From: CAYPZL01 sp964415045 | Lineage (GTDB): Bacteria > Planctomycetota > Phycisphaerae > Sedimentisphaerales > Anaerobacaceae | Assembly: GCA_964415045.1 (NCBI GenBank) | Contig: CAYPZL010000279.1 | Location: forward strand, 1 to 5,552 | Direction: 5' to 3' | DNA length: 5,552 bases | In this document: positions 1-5,552 of the stretch, one piece after another | Numbering within the stretch: the stretch's first letter is position 1 | How the letters are laid out: each line of letters starts with the position of its first letter | Made by a program: the position numbers and the translations under genes | The notes under the pieces: model-generated | Databases searched by the model: none | The model's input: the letters and a program-made list of their open reading frames with translations, nothing else | What the model was told of the DNA's origin: nothing

Positions 1-128
1 TCACCTGGGAGATCAACCTGGCCGCGGCCGGCGTACCCGCGACCAACGTCTCGACCCTGACCATCGGCATCGAAGGAGGACAATCGGGTGTCCTGTACGT
101 CGATGAAATCCTTCTGACCAAACCGTGA
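1..128 (+). CDS. 3' end of a secreted LamG/Fn-type modular protein (partial, first paralog of the array)
   Basis: Only the last 41 codons and the TGA stop (126-128) are visible; the first two bases finish a codon begun outside the window. The peptide opens TWEINLAAAG and ends VLYVDEILLTKP. It aligns without gaps to the last 41 residues of the gene at 389-3139, with 28 of 41 identical by hand count. It is therefore the end of the same C-terminal beta-sandwich-like domain, whose closing strand 'LY[VI]DEILLT' resembles the end of carbohydrate-binding-type jellyrolls common in Phycisphaerae proteins. There is no membrane anchor, sorting signal or PEP-CTERM tail after the domain. The upstream architecture cannot be seen, so calling it a full paralog is inference from this tail and from its position directly before a homolog in the same orientation. 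A strong terminator follows the stop. Confidence 0.85.
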   Translation, partial: TWEINLAAAGVPATNVSTLTIGIEGGQSGVLYVDEILLTKP

Positions 129-158
129 CAGTAGTACGGTTGCGTACATAGGCATCTC

Positions 159-190
159 GGGGCTGCGGCCGGTGCGTCGCAGCCCCTTTT
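159..190 (+). terminator. Intrinsic (rho-independent) terminator of the first gene
   Basis: A perfect 9-bp stem is formed by GGGGCTGCG (159-167) and CGCAGCCCC (178-186), with a 10-nt loop and a TTTT run directly after it (187-190). It starts 30 nt past the stop codon of the first gene. A smaller 5-bp hairpin (134-138 with 143-147) lies between the stop and this stem. The U run is short, but the stem is strong and well placed. It implies that the next gene is not simply read through from the first and needs its own promoter. Confidence 0.8.
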
Positions 191-376
191 CCGCTCTTTC
201 CGATTGCGTGTTTGTGCCGTGCCGAGAACAAAGAACCTGGAACGCGCGGTGTTTTTCTGTCGTTCGCCCTCGCACGGGGCCGTCTGTCCGCCTGGCTGCT
301 GCTCGATCCTTCCGAACGGAACCTTGTACGGTGGGTGGTGGAACGTCTGTGTAAAGCGTCAAAAAGGACATTGACC
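191..376 (+). other. Gene-free upstream region of the second gene
   Basis: This stretch lies between the terminator and the ribosome binding site of the gene at 389. The reading frame of that gene stays open back to an ATG at 212, but no Shine-Dalgarno sequence precedes that ATG. The extension (rich in Arg, with no signal peptide) would bury the clear secretion signal that begins at 389, so I treat it as untranslated. A promoter is expected here because of the upstream terminator, but I found no convincing -35/-10 pair: TTGCGT at 204-209 has only a poor -10 partner, and TTGTAC at 324-329 with TGTAAA at 350-355 has a 20-nt spacer. Confidence 0.5.
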
Positions 377-382
377 GGAGGG
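377..382 (+). promoter_or_regulatory. Ribosome binding site deciding the start at 389
   Basis: GGAGGG lies 6 nt upstream of the ATG at 389-391. This strong Shine-Dalgarno sequence, together with the signal peptide that begins exactly there, decides the start against the upstream in-frame ATG at 212. Confidence 0.8.
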
Positions 383-388
383 CAGATC

Positions 389-3139
389 ATGTTCAGAAAT
401 CTGGTGTATGTTACGCTCGCTCTTGTGTGGGCGTTGGTCTCCACGGTGTGCGCCGCCGACGACCTTGTCGGCTGGTGGAAGCTGGACGAAGGCTCAGGCT
501 CGATCATCTCCGATTCCAGCGGTGGCGGGCTCGACGGTTCCTTCACCGGGGACACGCCGGAATGGATAACGGGTCGATACGGCAACGCCATCCTCTTCAA
601 CGGCAGTACAGGCTACATTGATCTTGGATCCGATCCGGCGATGGATGTCACAGGCGAGATCACTGTAGCCTGCTGGGTGCGAGATGATGGTTTCACCACG
701 GGCTGGCAAGCCATTTTCACGAAGGGGTTGGGCTGGCGTTTACAGAGAAACAACCAGGAACGCACGCTGGAGTGGACCTGCCCCGGCCTGACGCTGCCGA
801 CGCCCTATCTCTTCGGCAACGGCACCATCGACGACGGGGAGTGGCATCACGTGGCCGGGATTTACGATGGGCTGCGCCAGGCTCTATTCATCGACGGCGA
901 GCTCGACGTCGAGATGGAGGCGTCCGGCGAAATGGGCTCCACCTCCTACCGCGTCATGATCGGTTCGATCGACACGTTGACCGACCGCGTCTGGAACGGT
1001 CCGATTGACGACGTGCGTCTTTACCGCTACGGCATGAGCCGCGATGAGATCCAGGCGGTCATGCGGAACGAAACGTATCCTTTCGCCGGACATCCCCAGC
1101 CCTTGGACGGTTCGATGATCAGAATGATCTCGACCACGCTGACCTGGCGACCGGCAGAGACCGCCACGTCACACAAGGTTTATTTCGGCGAGAGTTTCGA
1201 CGACGTCAACGACGGCCTTGTGGAGCCCGTCGCAACGGCGGGTGTCTCGCTGCAAGTCGGGACTGCCCCACCCTATGCAACGGGCCTGACGCCCGGCCGG
1301 ACGTATTACTGGCGCGTCGATGAGATCAACGATGCCCACCCCGACAGTCCCTGGAAAGGCGAGGTCTGGAGCTTCCGGGTCCAGCCCGCCGTCGCCTGGG
1401 ATCCCTCTCCCGCCGATGGGGACGAGTACGTCCTCACCGATCAGACTCTGACCTGGGAAGACGGGCTGGGCGCCCTGTTCCACACCCTGTATTTCGGCGA
1501 GAGCTTTGACGAGGTCAACGACGCGGTGACAGGCGGCTGGATGATCGCCGATGCAATCCATGATCCAGGGGTGCTGCAGACCGACAAGACCTATTACTGG
1601 CGCGTCGATGAGTTCAGCCCCGCCGGTACGGTGAGAGGAGACGTCTGGAGTTTCACAACGTTGCCCGACATCGCCGTGACGGACGATCCGAACCTGATGC
1701 TCTGGTGGACGCTGGGCGAGGGCATCGGCAGCACGGCCGTGGACTGGTCCGGGCACGGTCACCATGGCGCGCTGCGCGGTGATGCACAGTGGATCGATGG
1801 GGCTTTGACATTCGACGGGCGCGACGACTATGTCAGCGCCGCGTTGGATGTGCCGGAAACCGAGTACGCCGTCGCGTTCTGGTTCAAAACGACCGATCCC
1901 GAGTGCGGGCTGTTTGCCGTGGTAGACGGCGACCTCGGAGCCGGAGGCTACGACCGGATGCTCTACCTGACCAACGGCGATCTCGGGGCCCGGATCTGGG
2001 ACACCGAGATTATCACCACAACCGGGCTCAACCTGGCGGATGCATGCTGGCACCACGCGGTGCACACGCACGGCGCGAGCGTCGGCGGGCAGAAACTGTA
2101 CGTGGACGGCGTGCTGGAAGCCAGCGGCGTCAAGGACACCTCCGATTTCGACTGGCAAAAACGGATCAACGTCGGCTTCTCCAACGATGCGGCCCGGGAC
2201 TATTTCGACGGTGTTATCGAAGAGGTGCGCATCTTCAACAAAACCCTGAGCGAAGACGAGATTCAGCAGGTGATGCGGGGCGACCCCCTGCTGGCCTGGG
2301 GTCCGCAGCCGTCGCGCGGTGCGACGGTGGATATTCGCGACGCCACGGTTCTTCGCTGGAGCGCCGGCGATACGGCGGCCTCGCATGACGTGTACTTCGG
2401 CACGAACCAGGCGGCCGTGGCCGCAGCCGACAAGGCCGCCCCCGAGTTTCAGGGCAATCAGCCCGGAACCACGTTCCCGCTGGACGGACGGGTCGAGTTC
2501 GGCGGCGGCGACTACTTCTGGCGCATTGACGAGGTCGAGGCCGCCGGGACCGTGCACGCCGGCTACGTCTGGCGATTTACGATTCCGGATTACCTGATCG
2601 TCGACGATTTCGAGAGCTACAACAACGAGGTCGGCTCCCGCGTCTTCGAGAAATGGATCGACGGCCTCGGCTTCACACAACCGGTGGATACGCCGGGCAA
2701 CGGCACCGGCGCCCTGGTCGGGCACGACATCTGGACCGCCGGCACCCCGTATACGACGATCGTCGAGACCGCCGACGTCTATGGCGGCGCCCAGGCCATG
2801 CCGATCTACTACGACAACACGGTCGCCCCCTTCCGGTCCGAGGCCGATCGCACCTTTACACCGGCCCAGAACTGGACCATCGAAGGTGTGACGACGCTGG
2901 TCGTGCACTTTCGTGGCCAGGCCGACAACACCGGCGATCTGTACGTCGAGATCAACGGCACCAACGTCCCCTACGACGGCGATCCGGCCGACATCGCCAA
3001 CCGCTCGTGGGTCACCTGGGAAATCGATCTGGCCTCGGTCGGCGCAGGCCTGACGAACGTCACGGCACTGACCGTCGGCATCGAGGCGGGCCAGACGGGC
3101 GTGCTGTACATCGACGAGATACTCTTAACCGGACCGTAA
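389..3139 (+). CDS. Secreted modular protein: two LamG-like domains, three Fn-like modules, C-terminal beta-sandwich-like domain (916 aa)
   Basis: The protein is complete at 916 residues, ending in TAA. Residues 1-22 are a Sec signal peptide (Arg3, hydrophobic core, likely cut after Val-Cys-Ala22). LamG-1 spans about 24-229, with the family hallmarks WWKLDEGSG, EWHHVAGIYDG and GPIDDVRLYRYGMSRDEI. Fn-A (about 235-333) and Fn-B (about 334-426) each carry 'VYFGESF' or 'LYFGESF' and end in TYYWRVDE...VWSF. LamG-2 (about 432-632) has WWTLGEGIGS, LYVDG and EEVRIFNKTLSEDEI. Fn-C (about 635-733) ends in YFWRIDE...VWRF. The last domain (about 735-916) opens IVDDFESY and closes LYIDEILLT. LamG and Fn-like modules are known as binding and spacer modules. 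I see no hydrolase, protease or lyase domain and no C-terminal anchor, so release or non-covalent surface attachment is likely. Cys506 and Cys553 in LamG-2 could pair; the paralog at 3328 keeps only the first. Binding of polysaccharide or cell surface is inference. Confidence 0.9.
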   Translation: MFRNLVYVTLALVWALVSTVCAADDLVGWWKLDEGSGSIISDSSGGGLDGSFTGDTPEWITGRYGNAILFNGSTGYIDLGSDPAMDVTGEITVACWVRDDGFTTGWQAIFTKGLGWRLQRNNQERTLEWTCPGLTLPTPYLFGNGTIDDGEWHHVAGIYDGLRQALFIDGELDVEMEASGEMGSTSYRVMIGSIDTLTDRVWNGPIDDVRLYRYGMSRDEIQAVMRNETYPFAGHPQPLDGSMIRMISTTLTWRPAETATSHKVYFGESFDDVNDGLVEPVATAGVSLQVGTAPPYATGLTPGRTYYWRVDEINDAHPDSPWKGEVWSFRVQPAVAWDPSPADGDEYVLTDQTLTWEDGLGALFHTLYFGESFDEVNDAVTGGWMIADAIHDPGVLQTDKTYYWRVDEFSPAGTVRGDVWSFTTLPDIAVTDDPNLMLWWTLGEGIGSTAVDWSGHGHHGALRGDAQWIDGALTFDGRDDYVSAALDVPETEYAVAFWFKTTDPECGLFAVVDGDLGAGGYDRMLYLTNGDLGARIWDTEIITTTGLNLADACWHHAVHTHGASVGGQKLYVDGVLEASGVKDTSDFDWQKRINVGFSNDAARDYFDGVIEEVRIFNKTLSEDEIQQVMRGDPLLAWGPQPSRGATVDIRDATVLRWSAGDTAASHDVYFGTNQAAVAAADKAAPEFQGNQPGTTFPLDGRVEFGGGDYFWRIDEVEAAGTVHAGYVWRFTIPDYLIVDDFESYNNEVGSRVFEKWIDGLGFTQPVDTPGNGTGALVGHDIWTAGTPYTTIVETADVYGGAQAMPIYYDNTVAPFRSEADRTFTPAQNWTIEGVTTLVVHFRGQADNTGDLYVEINGTNVPYDGDPADIANRSWVTWEIDLASVGAGLTNVTALTVGIEAGQTGVLYIDEILLTGP
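1091..2587 (+). repeat. Shared module cassette, copy 1 (Fn-A, Fn-B, LamG-2, Fn-C)
   Basis: Within the gene at 389, this block encodes Fn-A (1091-1387), Fn-B (1388-1666), LamG-2 (about 1682-2290) and Fn-C (about 2291-2587). The same block in the same order occurs in the next gene at 4054-5552. Over the LamG-2 plus Fn-C part, 204 of 280 residues are identical by hand count, without gaps. The three Fn-like modules are also related to each other: each opens with a Pro-rich 'xPxPxxG' turn, has a 'YFG' strand and ends in Y[YF]WR[VI]DE followed by [VI]W.F. The DNA encoding YYWRVDE is identical at 1304-1324 and 1592-1612. Confidence 0.85.
2491..2547 (+). repeat. 57-nt exact repeat, copy 1 (identical to 5496-5552)
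   Basis: This stretch encodes 18 whole residues around VEFGGGDYFWRIDE in Fn-C, plus flanking bases. It is identical at every base, including all synonymous sites, to 5496-5552. The sequence just upstream in the two copies differs at many bases, so the tract has a sharp left edge. Confidence 0.9.
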
Positions 3140-3327
3140 CCCAAGGGCAGCATGACGAGGCTGCTGCAAGAGTCAAACGTTGGTGACGAAAAGGGTGCTT
3201 TCCCGCCAACGGAGAACACTTGCGTGCAAAGGAAGGACGATCAAGTCAAACAGATGCAGCATGACTTTGGCATGAGGCACGTACTTGTCGTCCGCAGAAG
3301 TTGGCCCATTTGACAGGAGGATATGAC
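3140..3327 (+). other. Intergenic region between second and third genes, with a possible small ORF and inverted repeats
   Basis: These 188 nt hold no clear gene. There is no hairpin followed by a T run, in contrast to the strong terminator after the first gene, so read-through into the third gene is possible. Two weak inverted repeats are visible: GCAGCA (3147-3152) with TGCTGC (3162-3167), and CGTTGG (3178-3183) with CCAACG (3206-3211), the latter enclosing an inner GGG/CCC pair (3193-3195, 3202-3204). A 53-codon open frame with an ATG at 3152 ends in TGA at 3311-3313, two bases before the ribosome binding site of the third gene. It has only a weak AAGGG ahead of it and about 62% GC at third positions, so it is not called as a gene. 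I found no convincing sigma-70 or sigma-54 promoter. Confidence 0.5.
3315..3320 (+). promoter_or_regulatory. Ribosome binding site of the third gene
   Basis: A perfect AGGAGG lies 7 nt upstream of the ATG at 3328-3330, and the encoded protein begins with a signal peptide there, which fixes the start. Confidence 0.88.
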
Positions 3328-5552
3328 ATGTGTACGAGGAAACTGTGTTTGGCCCTGATGGTCGTACTGGGATACGTTGGGAGCCAGGCGTCGGGAGCGT
3401 TTCTCGCGGCCTATTGGGACGAGAATTATGCCACGCACTGGTCGGATCTGGACATCACGATAGAGATCCGCGACTATTTCGAGGCCGCCGGCTATGAGAT
3501 CCTCGACGCGGATCAACTCAAGGAATGGATGGACGACCGCATCGCCGATCAGGCCGCCAGCGTGGTCATCTTCTGTCCGGATCTCGCGCCGGAGACCGTC
3601 GTCGAGACGAATACGGCCGACTGCACGCTGCGCAAATACCTTGACGCCGGCGGCAAGATTGTCTTCCACGGCGACATCCCCTTCTACAACCAGGGCAACC
3701 CGGGAGGCGGCGAGACCAACTGGGGCACCGGTGGATCGCAGGGGATTCTCGGATTCAACGCCGCCGGAGGTGCGTGGGACAGCGGCAATACTGTGACCAT
3801 CACACCGGAAGGGCAAGAGTGGGGTCTCACGGAAACCTGGGCCTCCCTGCGACCGGCGTCTCCCACCGACGTGGACATCATTCTGGCGGCCGACAACGCC
3901 GGAAATCCCGCCGCGTGGGTGAAACACTACGTGGAAGGCGATACCACCCGCGGATTCGTCCGGTTGTTCGACCGCAACGACAGTCCCGGAGACCAGCCCA
4001 ACCTGGACGATATGCGGCGCGTGGCGGAATTCGGCCTGGGGCCAAATCCCCTGGCCAGGGGCCCCAAGCCACGAAACGGATCGATGACGACGCAGGCGGT
4101 TGTGATGCTCGAGTGGGTGTCAGGAGATTACGCGTCGGTGCACGATGTCTACTTCGGAGAGAGCTTCGAGGCCGTCGAGGCGGCCACGCCGGACGACCCC
4201 AATGTATTTCTCGGCACCCTCTCGACCGAAATGCTGCGGGTCGGCAGCGCCGGCGACCTGTACTCCGAGCCTCTCGTTCCCGGCCAGACCTACTACTGGC
4301 GCGTGGACGAGGTCAACGACCTCGATCCGGACAGCCCCTGGAAAGGCGAGGTCTGGAGCTTCTGGGTCCAGCCGGCAATTGCCTACAATCCCTCCCCGGC
4401 CGACGGCGCCGCCCATGTCCTGCTCGATCCCGAGCTGACCTGGGAAGGCGGGATGGGCTTCCTGTTCCACACCGTGTACTTCGGTGAGAGCTACGAGGAG
4501 GTCGACGCCATGGCATTCGGCGGCTGGATGGTCGCCGATGCAACCATCCGCCCGGCCGGTGCGCAGTTGTATGGGCCGTTGCAGCCTGAAACCACGTACT
4601 ACTGGCGCGTCGATGAGTTTGCCGTGCCCGGGACCACCAACAGGGGCGAGATCTGGAGCTTCACAACCATACCGGAGATACCGATTACGGACCCCGACCT
4701 GATGGGCTGGTGGACGCTCCAGGAAGGGACCGGTGCAACCGCCGTGGACTGGTCCGGACACGGCAATCACGGCAGTCTGCGCGGCGAGCCGGAGTGGATC
4801 GACGGAACGCTGACGTTCGACGGAAAGAACGACTACGTGAGCGTCGTGCTGGATGTGTCCGAGACCGAATACGCCGCGGCCCTCTGGTTCCGGACGACCA
4901 ATGGCAACTGCGGGCTGATGGCCGTAGTGCAGAACGATCTCGGCGGCGGCGGTCACGACCGACACGTGTACCTCACTGGCGGCAACATCAAGATTCGCCT
5001 CTGGGATACCGAGGAAATTGAGACAACCGGACTGAGCCTGGCCGACGGGCTCTGGCATCACGTGGTGTACACGTACGGTGCGGCTGTCGGCGGCCAAAAG
5101 CTCTATGTCGACGGCGTCGAGCAGGCCAGCGGTACCAAGGACGCCTCCGATTTCGACTGGCAGGAGCGCATCAATATCGGCTTCTCCAACGACGCAACCC
5201 GGGACTATTTCGAGGGCGCCATCGAAGACGTCCGCATCTACGGCAAGACCCTCAGCGAGGCCGAGGTTCAGCAGGTGATGCGCGGCGATCCGCTCCTGGC
5301 CAGGACGCTGCAGCCCCCGCGCGACGCGATCGTGGATATCCGCGATGCGACGATGCTGAGTTGGGCAGCCGGCGATACGGCGGTCTCACATGACGTCTAT
5401 TTCGGCACGGACCGGGCCGCCGTGGCGGCCGCCGACAACAGCGCCGCCGAGTTCCAGGGCAATCAACCGGGCACGAGTCTGTCTCTGGCCGGCCTGGTCG
5501 AGTTCGGCGGCGGCGACTACTTCTGGCGCATTGACGAGGTCGAGGCCGCCGG
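3328..5552 (+). CDS. Secreted modular protein: alpha/beta N-terminal domain, then Fn-A, Fn-B, LamG, Fn-C (partial, runs off right edge)
   Basis: 741 codons are visible without a stop. Residues 1 to about 24 are a signal peptide (Arg4, Lys5, hydrophobic core, cleavage near Ala21 or Ala24). Residues about 25-240 form a domain absent from the gene at 389. It alternates predicted strands and helices (FLAAYWDE, IEIRDYFEAAGYEIL, ASVVIFCPDL, TLRKYLDAGGKIVFHGDIPF), like a Rossmann or flavodoxin fold. It most recalls ThuA-like or class I glutamine-amidotransferase-like domains, but no GxCxG nucleophile elbow is visible. Fn-A (about 243-349), Fn-B (350-449), LamG (about 454-656) and Fn-C (657 on) follow in the same order as in the gene at 389. 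By analogy, a C-terminal domain of about 180 residues should follow beyond the window. Function is unknown; an exported binding or scaffold role is inference. The name of the N-terminal fold is tentative. Confidence 0.88.
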   Translation, partial: MCTRKLCLALMVVLGYVGSQASGAFLAAYWDENYATHWSDLDITIEIRDYFEAAGYEILDADQLKEWMDDRIADQAASVVIFCPDLAPETVVETNTADCTLRKYLDAGGKIVFHGDIPFYNQGNPGGGETNWGTGGSQGILGFNAAGGAWDSGNTVTITPEGQEWGLTETWASLRPASPTDVDIILAADNAGNPAAWVKHYVEGDTTRGFVRLFDRNDSPGDQPNLDDMRRVAEFGLGPNPLARGPKPRNGSMTTQAVVMLEWVSGDYASVHDVYFGESFEAVEAATPDDPNVFLGTLSTEMLRVGSAGDLYSEPLVPGQTYYWRVDEVNDLDPDSPWKGEVWSFWVQPAIAYNPSPADGAAHVLLDPELTWEGGMGFLFHTVYFGESYEEVDAMAFGGWMVADATIRPAGAQLYGPLQPETTYYWRVDEFAVPGTTNRGEIWSFTTIPEIPITDPDLMGWWTLQEGTGATAVDWSGHGNHGSLRGEPEWIDGTLTFDGKNDYVSVVLDVSETEYAAALWFRTTNGNCGLMAVVQNDLGGGGHDRHVYLTGGNIKIRLWDTEEIETTGLSLADGLWHHVVYTYGAAVGGQKLYVDGVEQASGTKDASDFDWQERINIGFSNDATRDYFEGAIEDVRIYGKTLSEAEVQQVMRGDPLLARTLQPPRDAIVDIRDATMLSWAAGDTAVSHDVYFGTDRAAVAAADNSAAEFQGNQPGTSLSLAGLVEFGGGDYFWRIDEVEAA
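4054..5552 (+). repeat. Shared module cassette, copy 2 (Fn-A, Fn-B, LamG, Fn-C; cut by window edge)
   Basis: This is the paralogous copy of 1091-2587: Fn-A 4054-4374, Fn-B 4375-4674, LamG about 4687-5295 and Fn-C from 5296 to the edge. The offset between copies is about 2,987 nt in Fn-A and 3,005 nt in Fn-C, the difference coming from small in-frame indels, chiefly in Fn-B. A stretch of 44 nt at the end of Fn-A (4330-4373) differs from 1343-1386 at only two bases. Confidence 0.85.
5496..5552 (+). repeat. 57-nt exact repeat, copy 2 (identical to 2491-2547, may extend past the edge)
   Basis: Every base matches 2491-2547. The left edge is sharp: position 5495 is T where 2490 is G, and the preceding 30 nt differ often. 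The right edge coincides with the window end, so the true length of the tract is unknown. Confidence 0.9.

Noticed and set aside
212..388. N-terminal extension of the second gene from the ATG at 212
   Set aside because: There is no Shine-Dalgarno sequence at 212, the extension would place 59 residues before a clear signal peptide, and a strong GGAGGG sits correctly before the ATG at 389.
13..600. 195-codon minus-strand frame across the first intergenic region
   Set aside because: It crosses the terminator and the start of the second gene, its sequence is low-complexity and Arg/Ser/Pro-rich, and it has no recognisable domain.
1304..1612. CRISPR-like or mobile direct repeat suggested by identical 21-mers at 1304-1324 and 1592-1612
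   Set aside because: The repeats lie in frame inside a gene and encode the YYWRVDE signature of two related protein modules; there is no array, spacer regularity, or transposase.
1169..2908. 579-codon open frame on the minus strand, and a similar 325-codon one at 4120-5097
   Set aside because: Both lie wholly inside + strand genes with clear domains and signal peptides. They resemble each other only because they mirror paralogous sense sequences, and long antisense frames are expected in high-GC coding DNA. No ribosome binding site or recognisable domain was seen.
3147..3167. Terminator after the second gene
   Set aside because: The 6-bp stem is short and is followed by CAAGAG rather than a T run, so it does not qualify as an intrinsic terminator.
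3269..3290. Possible sigma-54 -24/-12 promoter (TTGGCAT and GGCACG words)
   Set aside because: The GG is not followed at the required spacing by the invariant GC of the -12 element in either register.

Overview
The window is high in GC and densely coded on the + strand. It fits a member of the Planctomycetota, most likely class Phycisphaerae (the Sedimentisphaerales or a related group). This is inferred from protein style: secreted proteins built of LamG-like jellyrolls, fibronectin-like modules ending in a 'YYWRVDE...G.VWSF' signature, and a C-terminal domain that opens 'VDDFESY' and closes 'LYIDEILLT'. That combination is, from general knowledge, abundant in Phycisphaerae genomes. No rRNA, tRNA or housekeeping gene is present to confirm it.

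Layout: (1) positions 1-128 are the last 41 codons of a gene whose end matches the end of the next one. (2) A strong intrinsic terminator lies at 159-190, followed by a gene-free leader. (3) A complete 916-residue secreted protein is encoded at 389-3139, in the order signal peptide, LamG-1, Fn-A, Fn-B, LamG-2, Fn-C and a C-terminal beta-sandwich-like domain. (4) A 188-nt intergenic region has no convincing terminator. (5) A third gene starts at 3328 and runs off the right edge with 741 codons visible: signal peptide, an unrelated alpha/beta N-terminal domain of about 215 residues, then the same Fn-A, Fn-B, LamG, Fn-C chain.

The window is therefore part of a tandem array of at least three related genes with a period of about 3.0 kb. 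The two longer copies share everything from Fn-A onward (about 73% identity by hand count over the 280 residues of LamG-2 plus Fn-C) but have different N-terminal domains. This looks like N-terminal domain exchange on a conserved scaffold. A 57-nt tract of complete nucleotide identity at the right edge suggests recent recombination or gene conversion between copies.

No catalytic domain is recognisable in the visible proteins. The most economical reading is a family of exported binding or scaffold proteins, perhaps for polysaccharide or cell-surface contacts, but that function is inference. I see no CRISPR array, transposase, integrase or RNA gene. The long minus-strand open frames are shadows of these genes.
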